The position numbers and the translations under genes are program-made. A stretch of 64,000 bases of DNA from Symsagittifera roscoffensis (lineage: Eukaryota > Xenacoelomorpha > Acoela > Convolutidae), in contig NC_087063.1 of assembly GCF_963678635.1 (NCBI RefSeq), forward strand, positions 75,167,617 through 75,231,616, read 5' to 3'. Under the pieces are notes generated by a model. It ran no database searches and had not been told where the DNA came from. It saw only the letters and a program-made list of their open reading frames with translations. Below, in pieces: positions 46,322-56,445 of the stretch (its first letter is position 1; the number at the start of each line of letters is the position of its first letter).

Positions 46322-47235
46322 AACTTAATTTACACGAACTTCATTATGTAAAAAGTCTAACCTGTAAGGAACTCTGACCCCAGGTATTCAATCTCTTGCT
46401 CACATTAAAATTCCTCTTTTGCTATTTTATAAATGGTATTTTGGTCGAGCAAAAAAATCTGTGTAAGTTTGATTCGCCCCTGGTTGGCCAGAAAGAATAC
46501 AAATATTTAAGATTCTCCCTCACGAAAAAAATGATAGTGGCTCAGCAACATTTGAACAATCGAAAATCTCAAAAAAATTTTGCAGTACTTTCAAAGTAGC
46601 CGGCGCGAACTCGATCAATTCTTAATGCAAAATGGTTTTTGATAAAAAAATTTATATTTCAGTGACTTGTCACACAAAAATGATAACCTTACAGGGTATC
46701 TACAGAAAAACAAGTTGTGTGTTCTTGCTTTTTATGCTTTATTTAGCACAGAAAGGATCTCAAAAGGATCTCAACTTAATTTACACGGAAAGGATCTCAA
46801 CTTAATTTACACGAACTTCATTATGTAAAAAGTCTAACCAGTAAGGAACTCTGACCCCAGGTATTCAATCTCTTGCTCACATTAAAATTCCTCTTTTGCT
46901 ATTTTATAAATGGTATTTTGGTCGAGCAAAAAAAATCTGTGTAAGTTTGATTCGCCCCTGGTTGGCCAGAAAGAATACAAATATTTAAGATTCTCCCTCA
47001 CGAAAAAAATGATAGTGGCTCAGCAACATTTGAACAATCGAAAATCTCAAAAAAATTTTGCAGTACTTTCAAAGTAGCCGGCGCGAACTCGATCAATTTT
47101 TAATGCAAAATGGTTTTTGATAAAAAAATTTATATTTCAGTGACTTGTCACACAAAAATGATAACTTTACAGGGTATCTACAGAAAAACAAGTTGTGTGT
47201 TCTTGCTTTTTACGCTTTATTTAGCACAGAAAGGA
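46322..47235. repeat. recent tandem duplication, offset 477 bp
   Basis: About 435 bp repeated with only a handful of substitutions (for example AACCTGTAAGG versus AACCAGTAAGG, GATAACCTTA versus GATAACTTTA). The joint contains short GGATCTCAACTTAATTTACA iterations at 46755-46815. Confidence 0.85.
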
Positions 47236-47587
47236 TCTCAAATCAGATTTCTAAAATAACTTGGCGGTAGAACGTTGCGGTTATGTTGGAAGTATCTATG
47301 GTAGTCCCATACTGAAGTTTCAAATTTGTACCAGACTTGATCAACTATTTTTCACTTCTTGCAAAAATCAGTTCTGATCACAAAAGTTACACGAGTGAGC
47401 AGGGGTGATAATGAATAAAAAATGCCGCAGTTCTGATCAGATTTGGTTAAAATATGACCAAATATGGAAAACACGTGATCAGATCTGGCAAACACGTAAT
47501 CAGATCTGTTTGACACGTTATCAGATCAAATTAACAGGTTGTCTGTGTTGCGACAGTGCTAAAAGAGATTTTTACAAAAATAAGTTC

Positions 47588-47776
47588 AATACGAGGCCAA
47601 ACTGTGCACTGGATAGGCGCACAATTTTGTGTCTGTATGTTCATGGATTCCGTAGACAAGTCTTTACACATATTAAAATTTTGCCGGAACGATCAGAGAA
47701 AATGAAAGAACAAAGGGAGCATCCTTGTTGCGGAATCTGCTTACGATGCACAAAATGCACAGTTTGGCCTCGTAAT
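47588..47776. mobile_element. MITE family B, full copy
   Basis: Left end ACGAGGCCAAACTGTGCACT and right end TGCACAGTTTGGCCTCGTAA form a terminal inverted repeat about 190 bp apart. It is inserted inside the second-last unit of the segmental duplication and absent from its sister units, which dates it after the duplication. Confidence 0.8.
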
Positions 47777-49084
47777 GGTTTTTCATCCATGTGAAACCGA
47801 ATAAAGTCATCAAACAAGCTGGGGATTTTTTCAAAAATTTATTTCAGTTGAACTAATTATAGGCATGATGCGCTTTTTTAAGGTTTGCAGCTTTTGAATT
47901 ATTTAATTTAATCGCGGCATTTTCAAAATCACAGAGTGTATCTCGTTTCATTTCGAGTTTAACTTAATTTACACGAGATTCATTATGTAAAAACTTTACC
48001 TCGTTATGAAGTCTAACCCCAGGTATTCGATCCAGTGACCACATTCAAATTCCCTTTTTGGTGTTTTATAAATGGTATTTCGGTCGAGCTAAAATTCTGC
48101 GTAACTTTGATCCGCCCCTGGTTGGCCAGAAAGACTACAAAACTTTAAGACTTTAGCTCACGAAAAAATGATAAAAGTTCAGCAACATTTGAACAATCGA
48201 AAATCTCAAAAAGGTGCATTTTTTTAATTTGATTATACATTTAAGAAAGTTATAAATGTGCAGTTTCAGTGAAGTACAGAGCTAAAAGAAATGCTAAAAC
48301 ATCAACTCATTGAAGCATGAGCCTCGATTAATGCTTTGAAATTGAAGAAGTATAAATAAAACTTAATTTGATAGTGCCGGACAAAACTACAAACTCTGCC
48401 AGCATGCAGGTTGCCTTGCTCTGAAGCTTATGTAAATTCTTTCCGTTGGGAATTTAAATTTGCATTAAAGGTCATTGAAACGATAAGTTATCTACTTAAC
48501 AAAATCAGCCGAAAAAAAATCTCAATACTTTCAAAAGTAGCTGACGCGAATTCGATTAATTGTTTTTGCGAAATGTTGTGGATAAAAATTTCTTTCATGT
48601 GACTTGTCACAGAAAATCGATAGATTTTCACGGTCTCCACAGAATAATAGGTTGTAGGTTCTTAATTTTGCATTATTTTGCAAAGAAGGGATTTCAAATC
48701 TAATTTCTGAACTAATTTGGCTCACGAAACCTAAATTTCAAAGTTTTAGGATTTGATTTATGGCTCATGTAGAATGTTTCTGCCGTTAAGTTGGTAAATT
48801 GTATGGACGTGATCAGATCTGGCAGGCACCTAGTAAGATGTATTTGACACTTGATCAGATCAAATTAACACGTTGTCTGTGTTGTGCCAGTGCTAAGAGA
48901 GATACCTACAAGAGTAAATGTTTTCATCTAGATGAAACCGAATTAAGTCAACAAAACTTGCATACAAGATGGGTATTCTTTCATAATTTTTATTGAGTCA
49001 AGTTTCGCCGATCGAAATAATAGTTTTCAACAAAATTTGTTTTACCCCATTGAAGATACCGACTTCCTGAGTTCATATATAAAA

Positions 49085-49440
49085 AGATATTTCACCTCCG
49101 ATTATCTTTTGTAAAGTTCTGGGTGTTTGAAAACTGCCAAATTGGCCATGTTCTGAACGAAATTATGCGCACCTTGAAGAACTTATTCATATTGCTGAGA
49201 GCGTAAAGCGAATTATGTGTGCATGGTGAATTATTCCGCCCAATAAAATCGTATCAAATTGAATTGAGGCTAGCTAATTAGATCGGTCATATTAATTTCG
49301 TACGACTTAACTTTTTACACTTTGATATTGTCCAAAATTGATAGGTTTTCAATATTTTCTTTTCCATATTCAATATTTGATATGAATTAGGGGACAGTCG
49401 GAAAATTCAGGGCTTTGCCCTGATATACGAGCAGTCTTGT
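49085..49440. repeat. dispersed repeat family C, copy 5
   Basis: Ends GGGCTTTGCCCTGATATACG then AGCAGTCTTG, the inverse of the family terminus. The interior contains TTGAATTGAGGCTAGC and a GGTGAATTATTCCGCCC block. Confidence 0.55.
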
Positions 49441-49819
49441 TTTTAATTTAATTACTGCATTTTAAAATTCGCTGAGTGTCTCTTATTTCAATTCGAGTGA
49501 ACCTTACTTTTTACATAAATTTCCTCATTCAAATCAGTTAATTTGACTGTTTCTGAAATTCGTTTCGTTACTGACTCCCCTTCTCTTCTACCTTGCCCCA
49601 AAAGACACTATAACTCCACAGGATTCAGATCTGTTCAGAACTGAATAAATTCAAGAAAATCAGACCTGATTCAGCTCAAAGGTTGTCATGCTCATGCGTA
49701 ATATAGGCATGTCACACATGTGATGCTAGCCTGAAAAATGCCCGAATTAATGATACTCACATAATATTTTGTCAATTAATTCAGTACAGGTAGTATAAGT
49801 GTTGAAGCCCTCATGTACT

Positions 49820-50218
49820 GATAATGCAAAGATCCCCGAAAAAACCCCGGCATATATTTTACGACAAGTCCCCCATTTGGTACTTTTTAGGAAATCCATT
49901 TTTGGCCAACCGACCCTAAAATTTTTCTAAAGACCCCTTTAGGCGCCAATATATTCTATTTTTGAGGGGAAAGCGCGCCGAAAAAACGCAAGGTCAAAAT
50001 TTTCCAAAAAGTGCCTAAAAACGCCTTTTTTGGACTGTTTTTTCAAATTTTTGCCTGCGGCGCAGAAAATGTTGCCAAAAAAGGGACTAAATCATGCTTA
50101 GGGAGAGCTCAAAAACCAATTCGGTCGACCTAAAACAAAAAAAAGGTCGACAAAATTTTCGAAATTTTTTTTGAAAATCCGCCCCCCCCCCCTCGAGAAA
50201 ATCCTAGATCCGCCCCTG
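49820..50218. mobile_element. MITE family A, one-ended copy
   Basis: The right terminus CTAGATCCGCCCCTG and the full interior are present (GGCGCCAATATATTC, CTGCGGCGCAGAAAA, GGTCGACCTA). The left inverted repeat is replaced by unrelated sequence. Confidence 0.7.
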
Positions 50219-50506
50219 TTTTTGTCAAAGTTTTGCTACGATTTGCTAAAATTTCATGGCAGGTGTTTTGCTACTTTTGCTTTGAAATACATATTTTTGT
50301 GTCATTGCAGAGCAATTTCATTTTTCAAAATGTGAGAAAATTTATGCTAGATTATTTTACTAACGTCAACGCATCATAACGTAGCTGAGTTGTGTTGAAG
50401 AAATGAGATTTAATCGGAAAAAAAAATAAAATATTCCGAATTTTTACGTGCAAATCTAGCGTGCAAATCTAATTTCAGTTTAATTTTACTAATAATAGTT
50501 TCTTAG

Positions 50507-50852
50507 CAGGGGCGGGTTTAAGAGGGGGGGGGGGGGCGGGGATTCGATCCCCTCAGGGATTCGATCCCCTACCGACCGAAAGGGTCCCACCTTAAGTACG
50601 TTTTTTTAAGAAATCACTTTTGGCTGAACTTCAAAAATTTCCAAAAAGTGCCCAAAAACGGCTTTTTTTACCTGTTTTTTTCAAAACTTTGCCTGCGGCG
50701 CAGAAAAACAGCGTCTTTTTAGTGGTTTAGGAGAGCTTGGAAAATCAATTTGGTCGACCTAAAAAAAAGATCGTCAAATTTTTTGAAAAGTTTTTGAAAT
50801 GAAAATCCGAGCCCATCCCCCCCCCCTCGAGAAAATTCCACATCCGTCTCTG
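50507..50852. mobile_element. MITE family A, full copy
   Basis: Starts CAGGGGCGGGTTTAAG with a G-run and ends CCACATCCGTCTCTG. Flanks TTTCTTAG and TTTCCAAG match at 6 of 8. It lies about 290 bp from the preceding copy. Confidence 0.75.
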
Positions 50853-51879
50853 TTTCCAAGTAAATTTCAAAACATCAAAAGTGTGCAGAATCAACTAACA
50901 ATTTTGAAATAAAGGTTGGATAGCTTTATCCGACCGATGTTTTGAAATTAAGTTCCTGAAGCCCATATCTTTGCCCGCTAGGTGTTTAACCGGGAAACTA
51001 AAAGGTAGTAGTAGTACTTACTCAACGTGCAAGTCTAATGTGGTATGTTTTATTACTTTGATTTGACGATACTGCTGAAATTTAGGTTTTACGCCAGCAA
51101 TAACCCCAAAATCTGAACTGTACGAGTAATGTTCTTAATATTCAACTATTCAGACTGCACCTAGTAATTTTAATCCATCAGTGGATTATTTGGAGTCTTG
51201 ATTTGCCTTAAAAATTCTGACGCGAATGATATATTTATTTCATTCTTCCCATGTGATAGTTCTAATGAGGCTCGAAAACGTTGTGTGAGGTGTCCCAGTT
51301 TACTCTAGTTTGAAAATTTACGTCGAAATTAGTATTTTTTGGTTAATTTCACGATCTTCTATTTGATTTTTTTTAAGGCGAACGTATAAATTTCGTTTCT
51401 TCTGAATATAGATTTTTTTTTCAGTAACGGTTTAATAGGGCTACCCAGTGTTGAGATGTTAAGAGCGAATTTCATATATTGACTAGCGAAGCCAAAAAAA
51501 GGTAATTTTGGAAAAAAATATGATTTTGAATATTCTTGATAGTCTAAGTTTGGTCGATTACCGCAATTACTCCAGTTTCGGTAATTTTGAAATTTAGCCA
51601 TTCTGTTTCTTTTTGAAAAAACTATTTTGTGGCTTTTTAACGGCGACTGTAATTACCTTAGGTCAATAAAATTTTACTGAAAATTTTTATTTCTTCCCAA
51701 GATTCTTCTTCGGATGCAATTAAATCATCGTTCTAGTAACAATTGGTAAAAAAAATTATTGGGTCTTTGACACTGAACATCATGAAGCATATCTCCTAAT
51801 CCGTAAAAACTAATTCAAACTTAGAAGGTGCTGGTTATATCGCCACCTAAAAATATATACTACAATTACCTTTTTTTGC

Positions 51880-53000
51880 TTTTGAAGTCTTCTAGGGCTA
51901 GTTGGCTATAAGCGTTTTTTAAATCAAGTTTTTTAAACCAAAAATCTCCGATGGACGCTTCAGAACTATTTGCTTCGACTTCATCTACTGGCTCGTGAAT
52001 AAGGAGCATTTGATATTTGTCTGTAAAAATGTGCTTGCTTATGAAGTTCGATGTTGAGGCGATTTTAATTGATGTGTCTTTTTTGCAAGATATGACGAAA
52101 GGGCAGATAAATTAATCTTTGTCGCAATTCTCAAGTTTTTTGAAGGGTCCCTCGGATTTTAATCTAAGAAGTTTGTCTTTGAATAAATCTAATAAGTGGA
52201 CCAGGACTCTTCTCCCCTTTAAGTGGATGGGTTATAATGGCTTGTGAAAGTGTGATATTTTCAATTGGTTCTTGGTTTTTTGAAGGAATGTTTCTTTGAA
52301 ATTGTTAAAAACTTTCTCTGTGTTATCGTTTGAGGAGGGTCTCATAGAGTTAACGTGATTACCAAGTCTCGGAGAGATGTGTTAGGGATAGTTTTCTGGG
52401 CTACTTCTTTTTCGACTTTTTTTTAGGTTATCCTTGCGTAGGATAATTTTTTCGTGATTTTCTGTAAGAAAAAAGAAGCAGCTTTCAATGTACCATCCTT
52501 TCGAAAGTATTGGAACTGTGATTCTACCATTAATCTTGATCGCTGTGTCGATGAATCCAGAAAATAAGTCCTTGGTTGATTGATTCACTGGATGTATTTT
52601 GACGTAAGGGTTTCTCAATTTTAATTCATGAAGGATGTTTTTCATTTTGAGAGTAACAGTGCTCGCGGAATCTACTTAATTGTTTCGTTACACAGGTACC
52701 ACTTAATATATTTTTGCTTCGTTTCCGTTTTTGCCGTAATTAGCTGTAAAACTTAACGCAGGATAATTATCATTGTCACTTTGACTTCTTTGGAACACGC
52801 AAAAATAACTTTGCAACATTCTCAGTGTGCGTGATCTAAGTTTACACCATTGAAACCTAAAGTTTTTTCATCATCTGTGCTCTTTAAAACTTGGCTATTT
52901 ACAATTTATATCCTTTTGTGATTCAATTTACAACTTTTTGTGACATGTCCTATGTACTTACAGTTTTAGCAAGTCACGTTTTTAGCTGCACAGACTTGTA
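51880..53000 (-). mobile_element. Ty3/gypsy-like gag-pol remnant B
   Basis: On the minus strand, from right to left: a CCHC zinc knuckle with spacing CX2CX4HX4C (about 52933-52973, interrupted by one stop). Next is a retropepsin-like end with ITVPILSKGW and ENHEKIILRKDNL (52382-52645). Reverse-transcriptase pieces RRVLVHLLDLFKDKL and YQMLLIHEPVDEV follow, then WFKKLDLKNAYSQLALEDF (51885-51945). This is the gag, protease, RT order of gypsy elements. Stops interrupt it, the catalytic YxDD is not reached, and no LTR was identified. Confidence 0.7.
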
Positions 53001-54493
53001 AGTGAACTTAAATCCACTGCAAATTATAAATCACTTTCCTCATTCAATCCCTATTGGGTTCTCTCTTGACATTAATATGTCTTTTGATGTTGGTATGTAC
53101 GATGTTACCAGGTTTTTTGAAGTTGTTAGTCAATTTCAGATGATTGCTAATTCTTTTCTCGTCTATGTGGTTTATGTTCAATGCTTCCAAAAGAGGTAAG
53201 TTTCTCTAGGCAGTTTCCTCTAGATACCCTAATTTTTCATATTTTTTATTGAAATGTGTTGTATCCATTCTTCGTCTCCACTGGATATGTCGCATTTCTC
53301 TGCATTTTTACTCCTTAAAAATGTTCTAGAGTTTTTTTGTTTTTTCGTTTCCTATTATTGATCTTGGGACATTCGAATGTTATGTTTTTCATTCTGACGA
53401 AAGCTCTTCCTTGAAATTTTCAAAATTCTTTAAATAAAAGGTGTAAAACCTTGATTTTTGTGATTTTTTGACTAAATTTTTTTAACTTTCTGTTCCGATG
53501 GACAAATACAAAACAAATTTTAGTTTTTCGCTGGCGTCCTCTAGATGGGTTCCGTTAAAATCCCTGAGTTCTGCTTTTTGAGAAGCTGTATTTTTTGTCA
53601 TTGTAACGTCTTTGTTCTGTCAATGTTTTTTTATATGTCGTTTTTCTGTCTTTCGGTTTCGTTGCCATTTGGGGCATTTACTAAGATAGGTGGAGTAGCA
53701 GAGTTTATTTCTACTGAATATAGCATAGATCAAAATCTATATTCTCTTTAGCAATTACTACTAATTGGAACATATCCCTCCAATCATATCAAGGAGTTGC
53801 GGAGTTGATTGAAGGGTTTTGCTATAATTATGGAATCTTTTTTTGCTCGTTTCGTTATTGCTTGGCTGCGCCATGATAAAATGAATTATTGCTATATCTA
53901 TGTCTATTTAGGAGAATGAGGAGAATTGTTAAAAAAGTAAATCACTTAAATATTAAAACAAAGATGAAAAATTAGCAAGATCACTGCAAGTAGTGGATTG
54001 TGTTACGACTTGCCATTAAATTGATTAAATTAGAATACTCTAAAATCAGATCACAACAAATTTCCTGTTTTAAAACCTTTAGCGTTTTATTCAATTTAAA
54101 AAGGCAATGTAAAACATTCTGAGGGAAACAGTTCATTAAAAACTGTTGGATAGATCGTTCTCATGGTCGAAGGGGAGCTTCTTGATAATTCATAGAAAAA
54201 AGTAATTATTTCGTTAAACATGAAAAAACAGCTTTTGAAGGATTCTTTTCTCTAGATGTTTTTCATTTCATCCGATGACTAGAGCTTTTCAAATTAGCAG
54301 AGAATTAAGGATGTATTTTGTTTTTGATTTCTAACTTTTCAAATAATTTTGAAACAAAAGTTTATATTATATGTCTTCGATTTCTTATGAAAGCTAGCTG
54401 TTCATATCAGCTCAGAAATAGAAATATATAACTTTTGATTTTTTTTACAAAAACTAGCGGTTCGAATTAGATCAGAAGTTAGAGTAGAAGTGC

Positions 54494-54695
54494 CATTACG
54501 ATGCCAAATTGTGCCTCTTGTGAATTGTTAGCGGATTAAACACGACGGTCAGCTTGTTTGTTTTTGAACTTTCTTTTCCTATGATTAGTCAGACAAAAAT
54601 TTAACATGTTTAAAGACTTGTCTCTGGAATCCAGGAACATACAGACACCAAGTTGAGTGCCTATACAGTGCACAGTTTGGTTTTGTTGAGGTCAT
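54494..54695. mobile_element. MITE family B, decayed copy
   Basis: Left end CATTACGATGCCAAATTGTG and right end ACAGTGCACAGTTTGGTTTT, decayed inverse termini about 200 bp apart. Confidence 0.65.
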
Positions 54696-55321
54696 CATCA
54701 TGCTTTTCAAGAATAGAATTTTCAGTGATGCAGAAAAACCCATAAGAATAAGAAGAACTGTAAAATTATGTGAATTACTTGATCCTTTTTGAAAAACTTA
54801 GTTAAAAAGTGATCAAGATCATTCCAAAGGAGTGGATTACGAGTGGATTAGGTCAAGCTAAGAACTGTCATTAAATTGATTAAATTAGAGTACTATAAAA
54901 ATCAGATCACAAGACTTTTCCAGTTTTAATATATTTTGCGTTTTCTTCAATTTCAAAAATTTTCCCGAAAAATGCCGGAAAGGAATGGCTCAATAAAAAT
55001 AGTTGGATGAATCGTTCCCATTGTGAAAAAAATGTATTCAGTTTTAAATAGCATGGAAATACAGCTTTTGAAGGCTTCCTTTCTCTAGATTTTATTTCTC
55101 TCGAAGACTAACTTTTCAAATTAGCACAGAAAAAACTATGTTGTTTTTTGATTTCTTTCGGAGACTAGTTTTTTTAAATTAGTTTTAAAATAAAAAATAT
55201 ATTTTTTCGATTATTTACGAAGATTAGCTGTTCAAATAGCTCAAAAATAAAAAATATATAAACTTTGACTTCTTACAAAAACTAGTTATTCAATATACAT
55301 CAGAAGTGAGAGTAGAAGTGT

Positions 55322-55510
55322 CATTACAAGGCCAAACTGTTCCTTTTTAAATTGTAATCGAATTCCGCAATAAAAACGCTCCTTTTTGTATTTTTTTCCT
55401 TTGATTGTTCAGACAAAATTTCAGCATGTTTAAGGACTTGTCTCTTGAATCCAGGATTATAAAGACGCAATATTGAGCGCCTATCCAGTGCACAGTTTGG
55501 CCTCGTAATG
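55322..55510. mobile_element. MITE family B copy
   Basis: Left end CATTACAAGGCCAAACTGTT, right end GCACAGTTTGGCCTCGTAAT, preceded by GCGCCTATCCAGT. The termini match the 47588 copy. Confidence 0.8.
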
Positions 55511-55515
55511 GTCAT

Positions 55516-56087
55516 CATCATGCTTTTCAAGTATCAATTTTTTAGGTCATCCATTTACCGCTGAAAAATTCTTGTTAAATTGAAGCCGCAAAGGCTCCTC
55601 TAGAGCTAATTTAAGGTTAGCCAGCCGAAAATGGATGTCCTAAAGAAATGCCTTTTGAGTGATAAGATGTCTTTTTCCTTGGGACGAGGTGGACGTCTGC
55701 CTTCCCTTTAATCATCCTTGGTATGATCTGCTTTCAGTTAAGTGGTTTAATTTAAAAAAAAATAGAAAAAAAAGCGTACAAATTATTTTCATCAAGGACA
55801 TCAAGATCTGTTTTCCATAAGGCGTTAATAAGTTTTAACGTTCATTTGTCTCCTAAAAGATATTTTTTCTTGCAAATAACCATCCTACTAAAATTGTTTT
55901 TTTTCCATTTAATCTCCTTCAAAACCTACGTGAGAACTGATTTTTCGCTGTCTATATTTCTTTAGTCTCGTTTTGCACACAACAACTGACCCTTGAACTT
56001 TCATTCCTCGTTTGAGAAACTTCTCGCTGATTCGTAATATTAAATTGTTTCAAATTATATATGTCCGAATTGCTAGTCGACGCGCGT
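55516..56087. other. 3' flank of minus-strand gene at 56-59.6 kb
   Basis: No gene recognised; presumably contains the 3' UTR of the gene ending at 56088. Confidence 0.35.
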
Positions 56088-56445
56088 TTAATTCTGGTTG
56101 TTGTTCATTTTTTGATATGCATGGATGTTAGTTGTCGAATGACTCTGCAGCTGATTACGTCGGCTTCGTATGACGTCAAAAATGTCTCGTCCTTGAGCTT
56201 TAGGGCGATTAGTGAACATGTTGTCGTTAGCGAAGCTGGAGCGTCTTCCACCTGAAGTCATTGACTCTGTTTCGCATTGCTGCAGATTCATCGTTGATTC
56301 AATTGACGGCCATCGCTTTTTTGTTGACGAAGAAATCGTATTTGTTATAGTGGCTGTAGTTTTCTTTCTCAGATAAGTTATTCTGTCGTTCGGGTGGATC
56401 TTCGAATATGGGCCAGCTGATCGGGTTCTGTTGCGCTGGTTAGAG
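56088..56445 (-). CDS. FDVIRSRR protein 2, terminal exon
   Basis: Acceptor GTTGTTTTGCTTAG, phase 2 in, 119 codons then TAA. Contains the motif FTNRPKAQGRDIFDVIRSRR (about 56160-56220) and a Gln/Asn-rich tail. It is shorter after the motif than the plus-strand paralogue, which continues for about 180 more residues. Confidence 0.8.

Larger units (their letters stand above)
45195..49000. repeat. degenerate tandem segmental duplication, three to four units
   Basis: Segments starting near 45195, 46322, 46799 and 47935 share a run including a decayed family A body (CCCAGGTATTCAATCTCTTG, TTTATAAATGGTATTTTGGT). They continue into sections with repeated ACGTGATCAGATCTGG words (about 46030-46110, 47465-47530, 48805-48870) and TTGTCTGTGTTG. 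The units 46322-46755 and 46799-47235 are nearly identical. Confidence 0.75.
53960..55515. repeat. two-unit tandem duplication of about 830 bp
   Basis: Units at about 53960-54700 and 54790-55515 share CATTAAATTGATTAAATTAG, GATAAATCGTTC-like and AAACAGCTTTTGAAGG blocks, and both end in a MITE family B copy. They are considerably diverged. Confidence 0.7.
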
